Positions 5,746-6,714 of a DNA stretch of 6,714 nt are shown here, piece after piece. Position 1 is the first letter of the stretch. Every line of letters begins with the position of its first letter. The DNA lies in the NCBI GenBank assembly GCA_947451875.1, contig CANGBE010000084.1, positions 1 through 6,714 on the forward strand. The letters run 5' to 3'. A program made the position numbers and the translations under genes. A model generated the notes under the pieces. It saw only the letters and a list, made by a program, of their open reading frames with translations, was not told the origin of the DNA and made no database searches. The stretch is from Sphingomonadaceae bacterium. GTDB lineage: Bacteria; Pseudomonadota; Alphaproteobacteria; Sphingomonadales; Sphingomonadaceae.

Positions 5746-6714
5746 ATGACCACCCAAGATATCGCAGAAGTAGAACCGTTCCACGCCATCGCCCTTTCCC
5801 GCATCGCCTATGATCTGAAGGCGCAGGGGCAGGACATCATCCACATGGAGTTCGGTCAGCCGAGCACTGGCGCACCAGCCGCGGCGATTGCCGAGGCGCA
5901 CCGGGTGCTAGACGCCGATCCGATGGGCTATTGGGAATCGACCGGCTTGAAAGAGCGCATCGCGCGTGCCTATCGCGAAGACTATGGGGCCGAGATCGAT
6001 CCCGAGCAGGTGATGCTGACCTGCGGTGCCTCACCCGCGCTGGTTATGGCGCTGTCCTGCCTGTTCGCCCCCGGCGCGCGCGTGGCACTGGCCCGGCCGG
6101 GCTATGTTGCCTATCGCAACACGCTGAAGTCGCTCTACCTTGAGCCGGTCGAAATGGCCTGCGGCGCGGCAGAGCGTTATCAGGTGACGGCTGCTGCACT
6201 CGATGCGCTTGATCCGGCTCCGGACGGGCTGATTGTCGCCAGTCCGGCCAACCCCACTGGCACGATCATCACGCCGGAAGAAATGGAAGCAATCGCCGAG
6301 GTCTGCCGCCGCAAGGGCATCCGGGTGATCGCCGACGAGATCTATCACGGCATCACTTATGGCACTTCGGCGCATACGATCCTGCAGCATCTGCCCGAGG
6401 CGCTGGTGGTCGATTCCTTCTCCAAATACTATTCGATGGCCGGTTGGCGGCTCGGCTGGCTGGTGGTGCCCGAGGCGCTGATTCCGGCGGCGCGGGCGCG
6501 GATGGGCAACCTGTTCCTCACCCCACCATCGCTGGCCCAGCACGCCGCGCTGGTGGCTTTCGATTGCCGTGACGAGCTGCAGGGCCATATCGCCACTTAT
6601 AGCCGCAACCGCGAACTGCTGCTCGCCGCGCTGCCGGAAATGGGCCTTGGCCGCATCGCCCCGCCCGATGGCGCCTTCTACATCTGGGCCGACGTCGGCC
6701 ACCTAACAAATGAC
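5746..6714 (+). CDS. PLP-dependent aminotransferase, class I/II (partial, C-terminus beyond window)
   Basis: Seen: 323 codons in an uninterrupted frame to the right edge; the end is missing (family members are about 380-400 residues). Fold-type I motifs are in order: FGQPSTGAP near residue 42, GYWESTGL as the substrate/PLP loop, SPANPTGT at 166-173 (N169 binds the PLP oxygen), ADEIYHG with D197 (PLP nitrogen) and Y200, then SFSKYYSMAGWRLGW with the Schiff-base lysine K227 and phosphate-binding R235. The arginine that binds the substrate carboxylate would lie beyond the window, so substrate class cannot be judged. The enzyme would move an amino group from an amino acid to a 2-oxo acid in the cytoplasm. 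Start choice: the first ATG in frame, with no earlier in-frame start codon back to 5707. No nearby ribosome binding site is visible. It probably has no metabolic link with the oxidoreductase genes to its left. Confidence 0.92.
   Translation, partial: MTTQDIAEVEPFHAIALSRIAYDLKAQGQDIIHMEFGQPSTGAPAAAIAEAHRVLDADPMGYWESTGLKERIARAYREDYGAEIDPEQVMLTCGASPALVMALSCLFAPGARVALARPGYVAYRNTLKSLYLEPVEMACGAAERYQVTAAALDALDPAPDGLIVASPANPTGTIITPEEMEAIAEVCRRKGIRVIADEIYHGITYGTSAHTILQHLPEALVVDSFSKYYSMAGWRLGWLVVPEALIPAARARMGNLFLTPPSLAQHAALVAFDCRDELQGHIATYSRNRELLLAALPEMGLGRIAPPDGAFYIWADVGHLTND

Noticed and set aside
6031..6702. Minus-strand open frame opposite the aminotransferase
   Set aside because: The plus-strand frame carries all PLP-enzyme motifs through this region; the antisense product has no recognisable pattern.

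Overview
The window looks like chromosomal DNA of an alphaproteobacterium, most likely a sphingomonad (Sphingomonadales; an Erythrobacter-, Novosphingobium- or Sphingopyxis-like organism). This rests on the high GC content, the very long open frames antisense to genes, and the gene types: a sulfotransferase, a luciferase-like oxidoreductase, several SDRs, a TetR regulator and an aldo/keto reductase. It is an inference from protein style, not a database match. I see no RNA gene, insertion sequence, CRISPR array or integrase. No stretch longer than 194 bp lacks a gene.

Layout. On the minus strand, 1-1751 is a two-gene unit: a luciferase-like (LLM-class) flavin oxidoreductase (627-1751) followed by a sulfotransferase that runs off the left edge (1-634). 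Their reading frames overlap by 8 bp. A 194-bp divergent promoter region (1752-1945) separates this pair from a plus-strand series: an SDR with an NADP-type signature (1946-2698), an SDR with an NAD-type signature (2728-3537), a TetR-family regulator (3628-4209) and a small unrecognised protein (4279-4620). A perfect 12-2-12 dyad (4209-4234) lies directly between the last two. The small gene meets an aldo/keto reductase (4617-5645, minus strand) head-on, and their stop codons share bases. A 100-bp divergent region then leads to a PLP-dependent aminotransferase (5746-6714, plus strand) that is cut by the right edge.

How the genes may work together. Five of the eight genes are enzymes that oxidise or reduce alcohols or carbonyls, or modify hydroxyls: the LLM oxidoreductase, two SDRs, the AKR and the PAPS-type sulfotransferase. 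With a local TetR regulator, this fits an inducible peripheral pathway for an alicyclic or aromatic alcohol/ketone such as a terpenoid, steroid or xenobiotic. The substrate cannot be read from the sequence. The aminotransferase is probably an independent housekeeping or amino-acid gene. The signals most worth following up are the 4209-4234 dyad, the coupled oxidoreductase-sulfotransferase pair, and the small protein at 4279-4620.
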